Below are positions 27,201-34,850 of a DNA stretch of 64,000 bases, piece by piece. How positions within the stretch are numbered: the first letter of the stretch is position 1; each line of letters opens with the position of its first letter. The position numbers and the translations under genes were made by a program. Location: assembly GCA_039939375.1 (NCBI GenBank), contig JBDVJO010000005.1, positions 433,184 through 497,183 of the forward strand, written 5' to 3'. The notes beneath the pieces are model-generated. The model saw nothing but the letters and a program-made list of their open reading frames with translations. It ran no database searches and was not told the DNA's origin. The stretch is from Paracrocinitomix sp039939375 (GTDB lineage Bacteria > Bacteroidota > Bacteroidia > Flavobacteriales_D > Crocinitomicaceae).

Positions 27201-28961
27201 GTTCGTATTATCATCAATAGTGAAAGTTTGTGTTGAAGTCGCTACATTTCCGCAAGCATCAGTGTACGTCCAAGTTCTTACAATAGTACCACCGCATCCT
27301 CCACCAGCTAACGGGCTATCTGCACCAGCTACCATACCTGCGCCATCACAGTTATCCGTCCAGCCTAAGTTTGTCATTGCTGGCATATCACCAACACATT
27401 CAATAGTTGTATTTGCCGGAGGTGCTGCCATTACTGGAGGAGTAACATCATTAACTGTAATTGTTTGATCAACCGTAATTTGATTTCCACATGCATCCGT
27501 CACTGAATAGGTTCTTGTAATTGTCTCAGGGCAAGAATTTCCGTCAGAGACATCTCCAACATACGCTACTACAGGAACACCACCATTATCCGCTTCATCA
27601 GTTACCACATTAACGTCTTGAGCCGGCACTTGGGCTATACATTCAACGTTTATTTGTGCGGGGTTAGAAGCCGTTGGAAATATTGCATCACCAATCATAA
27701 TTAATTGAGTCACTAATATTTGATTTCCACAAGCATCAGTTACTGAATAGGTACGTGTGATAGTTTCTGGGCATACGTTACCATCAGAAACATCTGAAAC
27801 AAATGCGACTGTAGGAACACCACAATTATCTGCTTCATCTGTCACTACCGCTGGATTTGGTGGCGGTGCAGGCCCTGACCCAGCGTTTATTGGTGGGGGA
27901 TTTGAAGCCGTTGGATTTTGAGTATCATTAACAGTAATCGTTTGATTGACTAGAAAAACGTTGTTGCAAACATCCGTTACCGAATAAGTTCTAGTTATAG
28001 TTTCAGGACAAGTGTTACCATCAGATACATCTCCCACAAAAGCCACAACAGGAGCAGGGTCGCAATTGTCAGCCTCATCATTAATTACTAAAACGTTTGC
28101 AGGAGGAATATCTGCGTTACACTGAACATTAATAGGAGGAGGTGTTGAAGCTGTAGGCAAAACATTTTCACAACCCCATGTAATAGTAACAAAACCATGT
28201 CCGGTATTTGTTCCGGCTGCACATCCAGCGCCTCCAGGAATTAGGCTTGAGCCACCTCCGCCGCCTCCGCCGCCATTACCACCAGTACAGCAACCATCAT
28301 TTCCGCCGCCGCCGCCGCCAAAAAATCCGCCGCCGCCTCCGCCGCCAGAAGCCGTTTGCCAAAATCCACCATTTCCGCCTTGACCTGCAGATCCATTTTG
28401 TCCTCCAGGAGGTGTGCCAGCCCATGGGGCACCGCCATTACCACCAGCAACCTGAGATCCACCGCCACCTCCTGCACCAAATGTATTCGCTCCGGCAAAA
28501 CCATTAGCGCATCCACCATTTCCTCCACCGTTATTATTTACGGACCCTCCACCAGCACCACCTCCACCAGCTGCCACGGCAATAAGTCCTCCGTTAACAC
28601 TAACATCAGTTGAACCTCCACCTCCACATGCGATATAATTGATATTTCCATCAGAAGAGTTAAACCCATTTCCACCACCATTATATCCTGCACCTGGGCA
28701 GTTGCCTTGTCCACCAACAACCATATTAATGACATCACCTGCATTCACCGGAATGGTTGCAGTAATGACAGCACCGTCTCCTCCATTTGCACCACCAGAG
28801 GTTCCACCTTCAGCACCGGCAATGGTTAAAGTAATATTGGATACACACGGCGGAACGACCCAGTTTTGGGGTCCACCGGTAAAATTGAAAGTAACAGAGC
28901 CTTGGGTTAAAGCCGCAAAACTTGATAGCATCAACAAGCTTGCGAAAAGTAGTCTTTTCAT
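24267..28961 (-). CDS. Glycine-rich/HYR-like/PKD surface protein with type B T9SS sorting domain
   Basis: The 1564-residue product has a signal peptide and a glycine-rich domain (about residues 20-265; many GGGG runs with ITLTIAGAEGG, IAVAAGGGGAGGG and a closing GHGFVTITWG), similar to the glycine-rich domain of some extracellular proteins. Twelve HYR-like repeats of about 80 residues follow (about 268-1229). An Ig-like segment and two PKD domains (WDFGDGTTG; WSFGDNSP) come next. The final domain is a gliding motility-associated C-terminal domain (FFVPNIFTPDGNDVNNEF, IFNRWGEIVFE). It is probably exported by T9SS. No PorP/SprF gene is adjacent. Confidence 0.88.
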   Translation of the reverse strand: MKRLLFASLLMLSSFAALTQGSVTFNFTGGPQNWVVPPCVSNITLTIAGAEGGTSGGANGGDGAVITATIPVNAGDVINMVVGGQGNCPGAGYNGGGNGFNSSDGNINYIACGGGGSTDVSVNGGLIAVAAGGGGAGGGSVNNNGGGNGGCANGFAGANTFGAGGGGGSQVAGGNGGAPWAGTPPGGQNGSAGQGGNGGFWQTASGGGGGGGFFGGGGGGNDGCCTGGNGGGGGGGGSSLIPGGAGCAAGTNTGHGFVTITWGCENVLPTASTPPPINVQCNADIPPANVLVINDEADNCDPAPVVAFVGDVSDGNTCPETITRTYSVTDVCNNVFLVNQTITVNDTQNPTASNPPPINAGSGPAPPPNPAVVTDEADNCGVPTVAFVSDVSDGNVCPETITRTYSVTDACGNQILVTQLIMIGDAIFPTASNPAQINVECIAQVPAQDVNVVTDEADNGGVPVVAYVGDVSDGNSCPETITRTYSVTDACGNQITVDQTITVNDVTPPVMAAPPANTTIECVGDMPAMTNLGWTDNCDGAGMVAGADSPLAGGGCGGTIVRTWTYTDACGNVATSTQTFTIDDNTNPTASNPPDMNVAGGTAPPPDVTVVTDEADNCGVPTVAFVSDVSDGGNCPETITRTYSVTDACGNAINVIQLILIGDPFPPTGTAPADITVECIGDVPAADPALVTDEADNNGVPIVTHLSDISDGNTCPEVISRTYRITDPCGNVTDVVQLITVQDTQNPTASNPTPINVECIGDVPVPDVNVVTDEADNCTSAPVVAFVSDVSDGNTCPEIITRTFSITDDCGNTINVAQTITVDDTTNPTASNPADINQAGGVAPAPDVTVVVDEADNCTAAPTVAFVSDISDNNPCPETITRTYSVTDDCGNQILVTQNIIISDPLPPTGTAPGDITVECIGDVPAADPALIVDEADNNGVPVVTHLSDVSDGNTCPEVITRTYRITDACGNITDVIQLITVDDTQNPTASNPAPVAVQCIGDVPTPDVTVVTDEADNCTAALVVAFVSDVSDGNTCPEVITRTYSVTDDCGNTINVTQAITVNDTQNPTASNPAPIGVECVADLPVPDVTVVTDEADNCTAAPVVAFVSDVSDGNTCPEVITRTYSVTDDCGNTINVTQTITVDDQTYPTASNPAPINVSCASMVPVPDPAVVTDASDNCSVPQVAFVSDLSDGNSCNGEVITRTYSVTDACGNAITVTQQIIIDVMTPIIDAGLDQSVCEGTMVSVTAINPDAASITWDNGANDGVVFSPPLGTSTYTVTASQCAGECVATDQVNIMVNSNPVIAFEGDELVGCSDHTVNFTNMSTEQFNCVWDFGDGTTGTGCALVANTYQNAGLYDVTLTVTSAEGCTSSETYYDYIDVIPEPVAAFSYDPGELDVLNTQVNFTNNSLFAQNYTWSFGDNSPMSNEEHPTHAFPEIGDQSYTVTLLAESYGCVDQATVIIHVQDQLVFFVPNIFTPDGNDVNNEFLPVFSSGLDIYDYHLTIFNRWGEIVFESYNVDYGWTGHYGTSGLVDDGAYIWQIDFGETMTDKRHHHRGHVTVLK
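25275..28157 (-). repeat. Twelve HYR-like protein repeats with a 3-unit super-repeat
   Basis: Units begin PTASNP or PTGTAP and contain DEADN, SDVSDGNTCPE, ITRTYSVTDxCGN and ITVxD. Most are about 80 residues. Units 5-7 (about 27200-26481) and 8-10 (26480-25758) share the same subtype order, so a block of three units (about 720 bases) was probably duplicated. Unit 4 (MAAPPANTTIECVGDM) is the most divergent, with WTYTDACGN. Confidence 0.85.
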
Positions 28962-29091
28962 AGCATTAAATTAAGGGCAGTCTTGGTTTAACTTAATGTT
29001 AAGACGGTCTCACTTCGGTTGGGTTGTCAACGGGTCAAGAAAATAAACGGATTTGTAAATAATTTAACGTGGTAGTTTAAGACCGTTAAAT

Positions 29092-29640
29092 TCATCTTCT
29101 CAATTCAATGAACTTCAGCGGGTTGAGGTATCCAATTTTATTGGAAGAATAGCCACCCCCAATGGGCATACCGACTTCAGATCTCAATTCAAAATGAAGG
29201 TGCGCATAATATTGGCCATGAGCGTCACCAATGGTACCAATTTGGTCACCTTTTTTTATCCAATCTCCTTTTTTAACTTTAATCTCATCACAATGCGCGT
29301 AAAGTGATTCAACAAAGGTGCCATCTGGCAACTGATGCACTATACGGATGATATTGCCCCACCCCCCTTTTATATCTTCAGCAAAGGATACTTTTCCGTT
29401 GGCAATGGCGTAAATGGGATGACCCAAATCAGAATTCCCACCTGTCACGGCATTCAGATCTTCTCCCAGGTGGTCGTTTTTTCCGAATGGTTGTGCATTA
29501 TAATAACCTTCACCATCTGGTTTTCCTACCGGCCAATCAAAATGATTTGCGATAAATTCTTTTGGGAAGTTCTCTTCATTTGCAAGCTGCTGAAAAGAAA
29601 AGAATCCGATTAAAAAAATAGAAAAAGCCACATATTTCAT
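29092..29640 (-). CDS. Exported M23 family metallopeptidase
   Basis: The 182-residue product starts with a hydrophobic export signal (residues 1-20) followed by a LytM/M23 domain. Zinc ligand candidates are His57 and Asp61 (KNDHLGEDL) and His149 in HLHFE; His116 (YAHCDE) and His147 complete the active site. Family members cut peptide cross-links of peptidoglycan in the periplasm, and many are D,D-endopeptidases. A 6-bp inverted repeat, AACACC/GGTGTT (29641-29658), lies directly upstream of the ATG. It is upstream of, but 130 bases away from, the giant 24267 gene. Confidence 0.88.
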   Translation of the reverse strand: MKYVAFSIFLIGFFSFQQLANEENFPKEFIANHFDWPVGKPDGEGYYNAQPFGKNDHLGEDLNAVTGGNSDLGHPIYAIANGKVSFAEDIKGGWGNIIRIVHQLPDGTFVESLYAHCDEIKVKKGDWIKKGDQIGTIGDAHGQYYAHLHFELRSEVGMPIGGGYSSNKIGYLNPLKFIELRR

Positions 29641-29688
29641 AACACCATTTTAGGTGTTAATGTGCGTAACTTGAAAAAGTAACGAAAC

Positions 29689-30369
29689 TTAATTCAAATA
29701 CTTAGAGCCTTCTCTAATAGACAGGTTAGAGAGTGTTTCATAATGGGTGTTTATGAAATCTTTAATTAGCACTGGGTGTTTTTTAGAATACTCTCTTAAC
29801 AGCCATCCGATTGCTTTATTGATAAAAAATTCTTTCGTGCCCGTTAGTCTTAAGATTGTTGCAAACATGTATTCAAAATCTACTTCCTCCTTTTGTTTTA
29901 AATGCAAGAGCAAGGCAGACCTTTGTAGCCAAATGTTATCAGAATCAATCCAATTATCCACAGTTTGGTTTCTTTTTTTGGGATATTTATCAAAGTAAAT
30001 TTTTACAATTTTGGGGGCGATAAAATCAATGGTATCCCACCAAGAATGTCTTGTAATTAAAGACTCAATTAATGGTAGGTCTTCTTCTGAAATATGCTTT
30101 TTAGCAATTTTAAAAAACAATTCTTGCGCAACATAATGAAATTCCCTTTGTGGCTGTTGCCAAAGTAATTCAATCAGCTCATAATTAAATGCCTTTGACT
30201 CTTTTGGGAGTTCTTTTAAAAAAGGGGCAGCTAGATCTTTACGTATTGGTGAAGTCAAACCGAAGTAATCAAACTGACCGCGCATGTATTCAGACATTTG
30301 TTTACGTCTATCTTGATCTGCATGAGATGAAAAAATGGCCTTAATTTCTTGTAAAACAATTTGCGGCAT
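29689..30369 (-). CDS. AlkD-like DNA alkylation repair protein
   Basis: The 226-residue product matches the HEAT-like DNA alkylation repair family: MSEYMRGQFDYFGLTSPIRKDL near the N-terminus, the WQQPQREFHYVAQELF repeat, and TRHSWWDTIDFIAPKIVKIYF (the conserved Trp/Asp surface that contacts DNA). In AlkD this surface excises N3- and N7-alkylpurines without base flipping. Whether this member keeps glycosylase activity is not shown. It lies 11 bases downstream of the lipoprotein gene at 30381 and is probably in the kbl operon. Confidence 0.85.
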   Translation of the reverse strand: MPQIVLQEIKAIFSSHADQDRRKQMSEYMRGQFDYFGLTSPIRKDLAAPFLKELPKESKAFNYELIELLWQQPQREFHYVAQELFFKIAKKHISEEDLPLIESLITRHSWWDTIDFIAPKIVKIYFDKYPKKRNQTVDNWIDSDNIWLQRSALLLHLKQKEEVDFEYMFATILRLTGTKEFFINKAIGWLLREYSKKHPVLIKDFINTHYETLSNLSIREGSKYLN

Positions 30370-30380
30370 TTCGCGGGTGA

Positions 30381-31415
30381 TTATTTTTCGTAAAAATAGC
30401 GTTTCGCCTTTTTTAATGTAGGTTCAACCATGTCATAATCAAGATCTAAAGGTTCTTTTCCTCTCTCAAAAAACCAATAACCGTTTCTTGGTTCAAATTG
30501 CTGCATGGACGAGAAATCAAACGTATCTTCAGCAAAAATGCCTTTATAATTGGTTTGGGTAAAATCAGCAAAAGCAAATTCAACATTATCATCTTTCAGT
30601 TGCTCAGCAATGGCGTCTGAAAAGTAAGAAAAGTCTTCTGAAGTTTCTCCAGTTTCAGTATAGGCCAAGAAATACCTTCTTGGCTGCCAACCTATATCTT
30701 CATATATTTTTTTCATCCAGAAACCATCTTCATCATCATAGATTAGCTCATATGAATAATCTGGTTCTTCGTTAAAATTCATGATTTCTTTACCATCAGC
30801 ATTCAAGCCCATTTGCCAGGTAGAAAACGAATAAGAAATGTGCTGATTGTCTTCATTTACTGATCCAAAATAGGCCCCGAATTGATTTACCAACTTGGCA
30901 TCTTCTTCAGATAATTCGTGATAAAAATCAGTCATCTTAAGCTTCGGATAATCTGTCACTTCTTCCCAGATTCCGCCGCCTTCGTTCCAAGAATAAAAAT
31001 TAAGTTGTTGACTGCCTTTACTTGATTGATTTAACACGGCATGTGGCTCATTACTTTCAGGGTTTAAGATTGCAAACTCAGTTGTGGTATAACACTCGTC
31101 ATTATCAAACCGAAGGTAATTGTCTTTCACTATTTTTTTTACCCAGGTATATTCATCTGGTCCATCCCCCATCAATAAGTTCTTCACTTGGGCTTCATCA
31201 TAACAGTATTCATCTGTGATTTGCTCAAGTGACAGTTTATAGAAATAAGTAATGATCAAAGGCTGATTCAGCATGTCATATTCTACCTCATTTTCAAAGT
31301 CAGTAGAATCAACTTCCTCTTCGCCACCTGCCGAAGTGATATATCCGCCATCATCTTCTGGTTCTGAAGAACAAGCAACTACTAGAACACATATGAATAG
31401 TTGTAAAAATCTCAT
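30381..31415 (-). CDS. Lipoprotein of unknown function
   Basis: The 344-residue product has a lipobox VVAC at residues 12-15, followed by an acidic linker (SSEPEDDGG, EEEVDSTDFENEVEYD). The remainder is rich in Tyr, Trp, Glu and Asp, e.g. YSYELIYDDEDGFWMKKIYED, and has no family I recognise. It should be anchored in the outer or inner membrane facing the periplasm. Its ATG shares one base with the kbl stop codon (TAATG), so it is translationally coupled to kbl. Confidence 0.6.
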   Translation of the reverse strand: MRFLQLFICVLVVACSSEPEDDGGYITSAGGEEEVDSTDFENEVEYDMLNQPLIITYFYKLSLEQITDEYCYDEAQVKNLLMGDGPDEYTWVKKIVKDNYLRFDNDECYTTTEFAILNPESNEPHAVLNQSSKGSQQLNFYSWNEGGGIWEEVTDYPKLKMTDFYHELSEEDAKLVNQFGAYFGSVNEDNQHISYSFSTWQMGLNADGKEIMNFNEEPDYSYELIYDDEDGFWMKKIYEDIGWQPRRYFLAYTETGETSEDFSYFSDAIAEQLKDDNVEFAFADFTQTNYKGIFAEDTFDFSSMQQFEPRNGYWFFERGKEPLDLDYDMVEPTLKKAKRYFYEK

Positions 31416-32605
31416 TATTTGATAGCACCCAATTCTTTGCCTACTTTCTCAAAGGCTGCAATGGCTTTATCTAATTGTGCAATTGAGTGACCAGCAGAAA
31501 CCTGAACTCTAATTCTAGCCAAATCTTTCGGTACAACAGGATAAAAGAATCCAATTGCATAAACGCCTTCTTCTAGTAACCTATTCGCAAATTTTTGAGC
31601 TAAAGGCGCATCATACAACATTACTGGTACGATTGGCGAATCTCCTTCTCTTATTTCAAGTCCAGCTTTCTTGATACCATCTTTGAAATACTTGGTATTA
31701 CTTTCTAGCTTATCTCTTAACTCAGTTGACTCTGTTAATAAATCTAACACCGCTATTGATGCTCCAACAATTGCCGGAGACAATGAATTTGAAAATAAAT
31801 AAGGTCTTGAACGTTGACGCAACATGTCTACCACTTCTTTTTTAGCGGCTGTAAATCCACCCATGGCTCCACCAAGTGCTTTTCCTAATGTTCCGGTAAT
31901 GATGTCTACTCTACCCATTACATTGTTAAACTCATGTGTTCCTCTACCTGTTTTTCCAATAAATCCAGTAGCATGACAATCATCCACCATCACAAGAGCA
32001 TCATATTTTTCAGCTAAATCGCAAATTTGGTCTAATTTGGCAATGTACCCATCCATAGAGAATACACCATCTGTTACAATGATTCTGTTTCTTTGTGACT
32101 GAGCAGCTTTTAACTGCTCTTCTAAATCTACCATGTCAGAATTCTTATAACGGTATCTTGCCGCTTTACATAAACGTACTCCGTCAATAATTGAAGCGTG
32201 ATTCAATTCATCTGAAATGATCGCATCTTCTTTTCCGAAAAGCGGTTCAAACACCCCTCCATTGGCATCAAATGCCGCTGCGTATAAGATAGAATCTTCC
32301 ATTCCTAAGAAATCTGCAATTTTCTTTTCTAAGGTTTTGTGGATGTCTTGAGTTCCACAAATAAACCTTACAGAAGACATTCCGTATCCGTGAGATTCTA
32401 GTGCTTTAGCAGCTCCTTCAATCACTTTAGGATGCGAAGAAAGTCCTAAATAATTGTTAGCACACATGATGACAACTTCATCTCCTGTGCTTACTGTAAC
32501 CTCAGCTCCTTGTGGGCTCGTTATAATTCTTTCTTCTTTATATAATCCGGCAGCTTTGATTTCAGCCAGTTCATTTTGTAATTGTTGTTGTAATTTTCCA
32601 ATCAT
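31415..32605 (-). CDS. kbl: Glycine C-acetyltransferase (2-amino-3-ketobutyrate CoA ligase)
   Basis: The 396-residue product is a PLP-dependent alpha-oxoamine synthase. The PLP lysine is Lys242 in GTLGKALGG, the pyridine-binding Asp is in VMVDDCHATG (208-213), and the substrate-binding histidines are in ELNHASIIDG (His136) and nearby. It matches Kbl, which with threonine dehydrogenase breaks threonine down to glycine and acetyl-CoA. A tdh gene is not seen here. The related enzymes AONS and SPT are less likely because the N-terminal SSVRFICGTQDIH region is typical of Kbl. Confidence 0.92.
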   Translation of the reverse strand: MIGKLQQQLQNELAEIKAAGLYKEERIITSPQGAEVTVSTGDEVVIMCANNYLGLSSHPKVIEGAAKALESHGYGMSSVRFICGTQDIHKTLEKKIADFLGMEDSILYAAAFDANGGVFEPLFGKEDAIISDELNHASIIDGVRLCKAARYRYKNSDMVDLEEQLKAAQSQRNRIIVTDGVFSMDGYIAKLDQICDLAEKYDALVMVDDCHATGFIGKTGRGTHEFNNVMGRVDIITGTLGKALGGAMGGFTAAKKEVVDMLRQRSRPYLFSNSLSPAIVGASIAVLDLLTESTELRDKLESNTKYFKDGIKKAGLEIREGDSPIVPVMLYDAPLAQKFANRLLEEGVYAIGFFYPVVPKDLARIRVQVSAGHSIAQLDKAIAAFEKVGKELGAIK

Positions 32606-32632
32606 AAAAACATCTTTAAGTGACGATTGTTA

Positions 32633-32640
32633 CAAATATA
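32633..32640 (-). promoter_or_regulatory. -7 box (TATATTTG) of kbl
   Basis: On the minus strand TATATTTG matches TAnnTTTG, 27 bases before the kbl ATG. It is 15 bases from the divergent box at 32656-32663. Confidence 0.45.
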
Positions 32641-32655
32641 AACGTTCTTAAATTA

Positions 32656-32663
32656 TATCTTTG
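32656..32663 (+). promoter_or_regulatory. -7 box (TATCTTTG) of the fatty acid hydroxylase gene
   Basis: TATCTTTG matches TAnnTTTG, 13 bases before the ATG at 32677, and overlaps no coding sequence. It argues against the in-frame TTG at 32665 as the start. Confidence 0.45.
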
Positions 32664-32676
32664 ATTGAATTGCGAG

Positions 32677-33558
32677 ATGTCTAGTTATACTGAAATATTT
32701 ATTGATGCTTTTGGGAATTATGCCAACTATGTTTGGCATCAAATTACTTTTCAAGCGAGTCCGTGGTATGAAAATTATTTTTGGTGGCTAGTGCTTGTTT
32801 CAGTTGGAGTTTGGGGATTAGAGCTGATGTTTCCGTGGCGCAAAAATCAAGGTGTTTTTAGAAAAGACTTTTGGTTGGACGCCTTTTTTATGTTCTTCAA
32901 TTTTTACATTTTCAACCTTATTATTTTTATTGCATTTTCTAAAGTTGTCGGAGAATTTTTGACTTCAACTGCTGGCGGATCCATTAGCAACTGGGCTTTA
33001 ATTGATATTAGTTCGCTGCCGAATTGGCTTCAATTACTCATCTTTTTTGTTGTGCTGGATTTTGCTCAATGGTGCGTACACAATTTGTTACACCGCATTC
33101 CTTTTTTATGGCGATTTCACAAAGTGCACCATTCAGTTACCGAAATGGGTTTTGCCGCTCATCTGCGCTATCATTGGATGGAGACCGTTTGTTACAACCC
33201 AATAAAGTACATTGCAGTAATGTTGATTGGAGGATTCACGCCGGAACAAGCCTATATCGTTTATTTCAGTTCTATTGCAATAGGACATTTAAATCATGCT
33301 AATATTGGATGGGATTATGGACCGTTAAAATACATCCTTAACAATCCTAAAATGCATATTTGGCATCATGCAAAAGAATTACCAGAAGACCATAAATATG
33401 GAGCGAATTTTGGAATTTCATTAAGTGTTTGGGATTATCTTTTTAGAACGAATTATGTGCCTAAATCAGGCAGAGATATTGAGCTTGGTTTTGAGGATAT
33501 AGAACGATATCCTAATTCATTTTGGCGCCTGATAACTAGTGGTTTTCGCAAGAAATAA
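32677..33558 (+). CDS. Sterol desaturase/fatty acid hydroxylase family membrane protein
   Basis: The 293-residue product has about four membrane segments. The histidine clusters expected of the diiron hydroxylase family are HNLLHRI (about 134), FHKVHHS (about 149), HLRYHWME and the C-terminal HLNHANI and IWHHAKE. Family members hydroxylate or desaturate membrane lipids, fatty acids or carotenoids; the substrate cannot be told. The ATG at 32677 is used. It is divergent from kbl; the promoters sit within 31 bases of each other. Confidence 0.88.
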   Translation: MSSYTEIFIDAFGNYANYVWHQITFQASPWYENYFWWLVLVSVGVWGLELMFPWRKNQGVFRKDFWLDAFFMFFNFYIFNLIIFIAFSKVVGEFLTSTAGGSISNWALIDISSLPNWLQLLIFFVVLDFAQWCVHNLLHRIPFLWRFHKVHHSVTEMGFAAHLRYHWMETVCYNPIKYIAVMLIGGFTPEQAYIVYFSSIAIGHLNHANIGWDYGPLKYILNNPKMHIWHHAKELPEDHKYGANFGISLSVWDYLFRTNYVPKSGRDIELGFEDIERYPNSFWRLITSGFRKK

Positions 33559-33587
33559 CTACCATTGTAGTCTGAAATCAGCACACA

Positions 33588-34508
33588 ATGAATCGCATAT
33601 TCTTTTTTTTTATTGGCCTATTATTAATGGCATCATGTCAAGGTAATCAAGACACCTATGATTGGGAAGAAGATTATTATGAAGAAGAGGATTACGTTGA
33701 AACTGCTTCAGAATTTGAGGTGGAATACACAGATTTAGGGCTAAGTTGTGATGATTATTATGTGACTTTAGATGGCTATAACATTAAAAATCGTGTGACC
33801 TATGGTGACCGCGTTTATTTTAATTTTAATGATATCAAAGGATTTGAATTAGAGGATGGGGAGTTAACGGCAGATATGATGTTCTTGTTTTTATCTTTAG
33901 ATGGAGATACCCTAGAATTTACAGATTACGGAGACATTGCACCATTGGAACTATATTATACTGAAGATGAAGCTATTAATTTGAACTTGAATTCTAATAT
34001 GATTGATCCTTTTTTCTCAGGTAAAAGCTACATCTATAAAGCAGGTTTCAAAGATCGCAATTCAGGCAACGCTTTAGAGGTGCAAACCACTGTGAAGATG
34101 GTTAGAAATTCATATATCACCTCAGATAAAAATGGCATTAAATGTGGCGACCCATTTATTTATGAGGAACAAGAAAATGCATTCGTAACTGATAATTACA
34201 TCTACAAAGAAACCGACTATTACTACGGCTTTCATGGCTTAAGAGGGCTTAAAGAAATTGATGGAAAAGTTGAGTTAGGCTTGAGTGTCATTATTTATGA
34301 TGAATATGAAAACGAAAGCTCAAATTCTGGCGATATATATGAAGAAGATGGTTGGTTAGACGCAGCAGATGTATTAGATGAATTATCCGTAAGCTTTATA
34401 ATCTACGACAGCTATGATGACGAACTCGTGTCTGTTTATGTGAAGGTTTGGGATAAAAACAGTGATCGCTCACTTACCGTATATTCTGATTTTTGGATTT
34501 ACGACTAA
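33588..34508 (+). CDS. Acidic lipoprotein of unknown function
   Basis: The 306-residue product has a lipobox ASC (MASC, residues 14-17) followed by a very acidic Tyr-rich linker (DYDWEEDYYEEEDYVE style). The mature part is rich in beta-strand-like alternation, such as LSVIIYDEYENE and SVSFIIYDSYDDE. I recognise no family. It lies 29 bases after the hydroxylase gene on the same strand, which could mean co-transcription, but no functional link is visible. Confidence 0.55.
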   Translation: MNRIFFFFIGLLLMASCQGNQDTYDWEEDYYEEEDYVETASEFEVEYTDLGLSCDDYYVTLDGYNIKNRVTYGDRVYFNFNDIKGFELEDGELTADMMFLFLSLDGDTLEFTDYGDIAPLELYYTEDEAINLNLNSNMIDPFFSGKSYIYKAGFKDRNSGNALEVQTTVKMVRNSYITSDKNGIKCGDPFIYEEQENAFVTDNYIYKETDYYYGFHGLRGLKEIDGKVELGLSVIIYDEYENESSNSGDIYEEDGWLDAADVLDELSVSFIIYDSYDDELVSVYVKVWDKNSDRSLTVYSDFWIYD

Positions 34509-34528
34509 TTGAACTGAAAGAATAAGCT

Positions 34529-34536
34529 TAAGTTTG
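34529..34536 (+). promoter_or_regulatory. -7 box (TAAGTTTG) of the DUF1456 gene
   Basis: TAAGTTTG matches TAnnTTTG, 12 bases before the ATG at 34549. Confidence 0.4.
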
Positions 34537-34548
34537 TAAAAAAACGGC

Positions 34549-34791
34549 ATGACGAATAACGATATCTTTAAAAAACTCAGAGTTGCTTTGCAATTAACCA
34601 ATAAGGATATTGTCGAAATTTGCGCGTTAGTAGATTTTAAAGTCACCGAGAGCGAATTGGGTGCGTTTTTCAGAAAAGAAGATCATCCAAAATACCGTAA
34701 TTGCGGAGACCAAATTCTGAGAAATTTCTTAAATGGATTAGTCATTCATAAAAGAGGGCCGCGTCCTGACAATAGGCCGAATAAAGAATAA
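34549..34791 (+). CDS. Short DUF1456 (YehS-like) protein
   Basis: The 80-residue product matches one repeat of the DUF1456 family: NDIFKKLRVALQLTNKDIVE, then ESELGAFFRKEDHPKYRNC, then ILRNFLNGL. YehS-like proteins are usually about 150 residues with two such repeats; this one has a single copy. Function is unknown. The gene has its own -7 box and lies 40 bases after the lipoprotein gene. Confidence 0.75.
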   Translation: MTNNDIFKKLRVALQLTNKDIVEICALVDFKVTESELGAFFRKEDHPKYRNCGDQILRNFLNGLVIHKRGPRPDNRPNKE

Positions 34792-34850
34792 TTTCAACCG
34801 AATCCATTTATTCTACGTTCCATTAAATAGGTCAACCCAAAACCGAATTA

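Noticed and set aside
28208..28860. Long open frames on the plus strand and other minus frames across the glycine-rich head of the 1564-residue protein
   Set aside because: They are by-products of GCC/GGC-type Gly codons, which contain no stops in several frames; their products are His/Arg- or Met-rich low-complexity strings with no homology.
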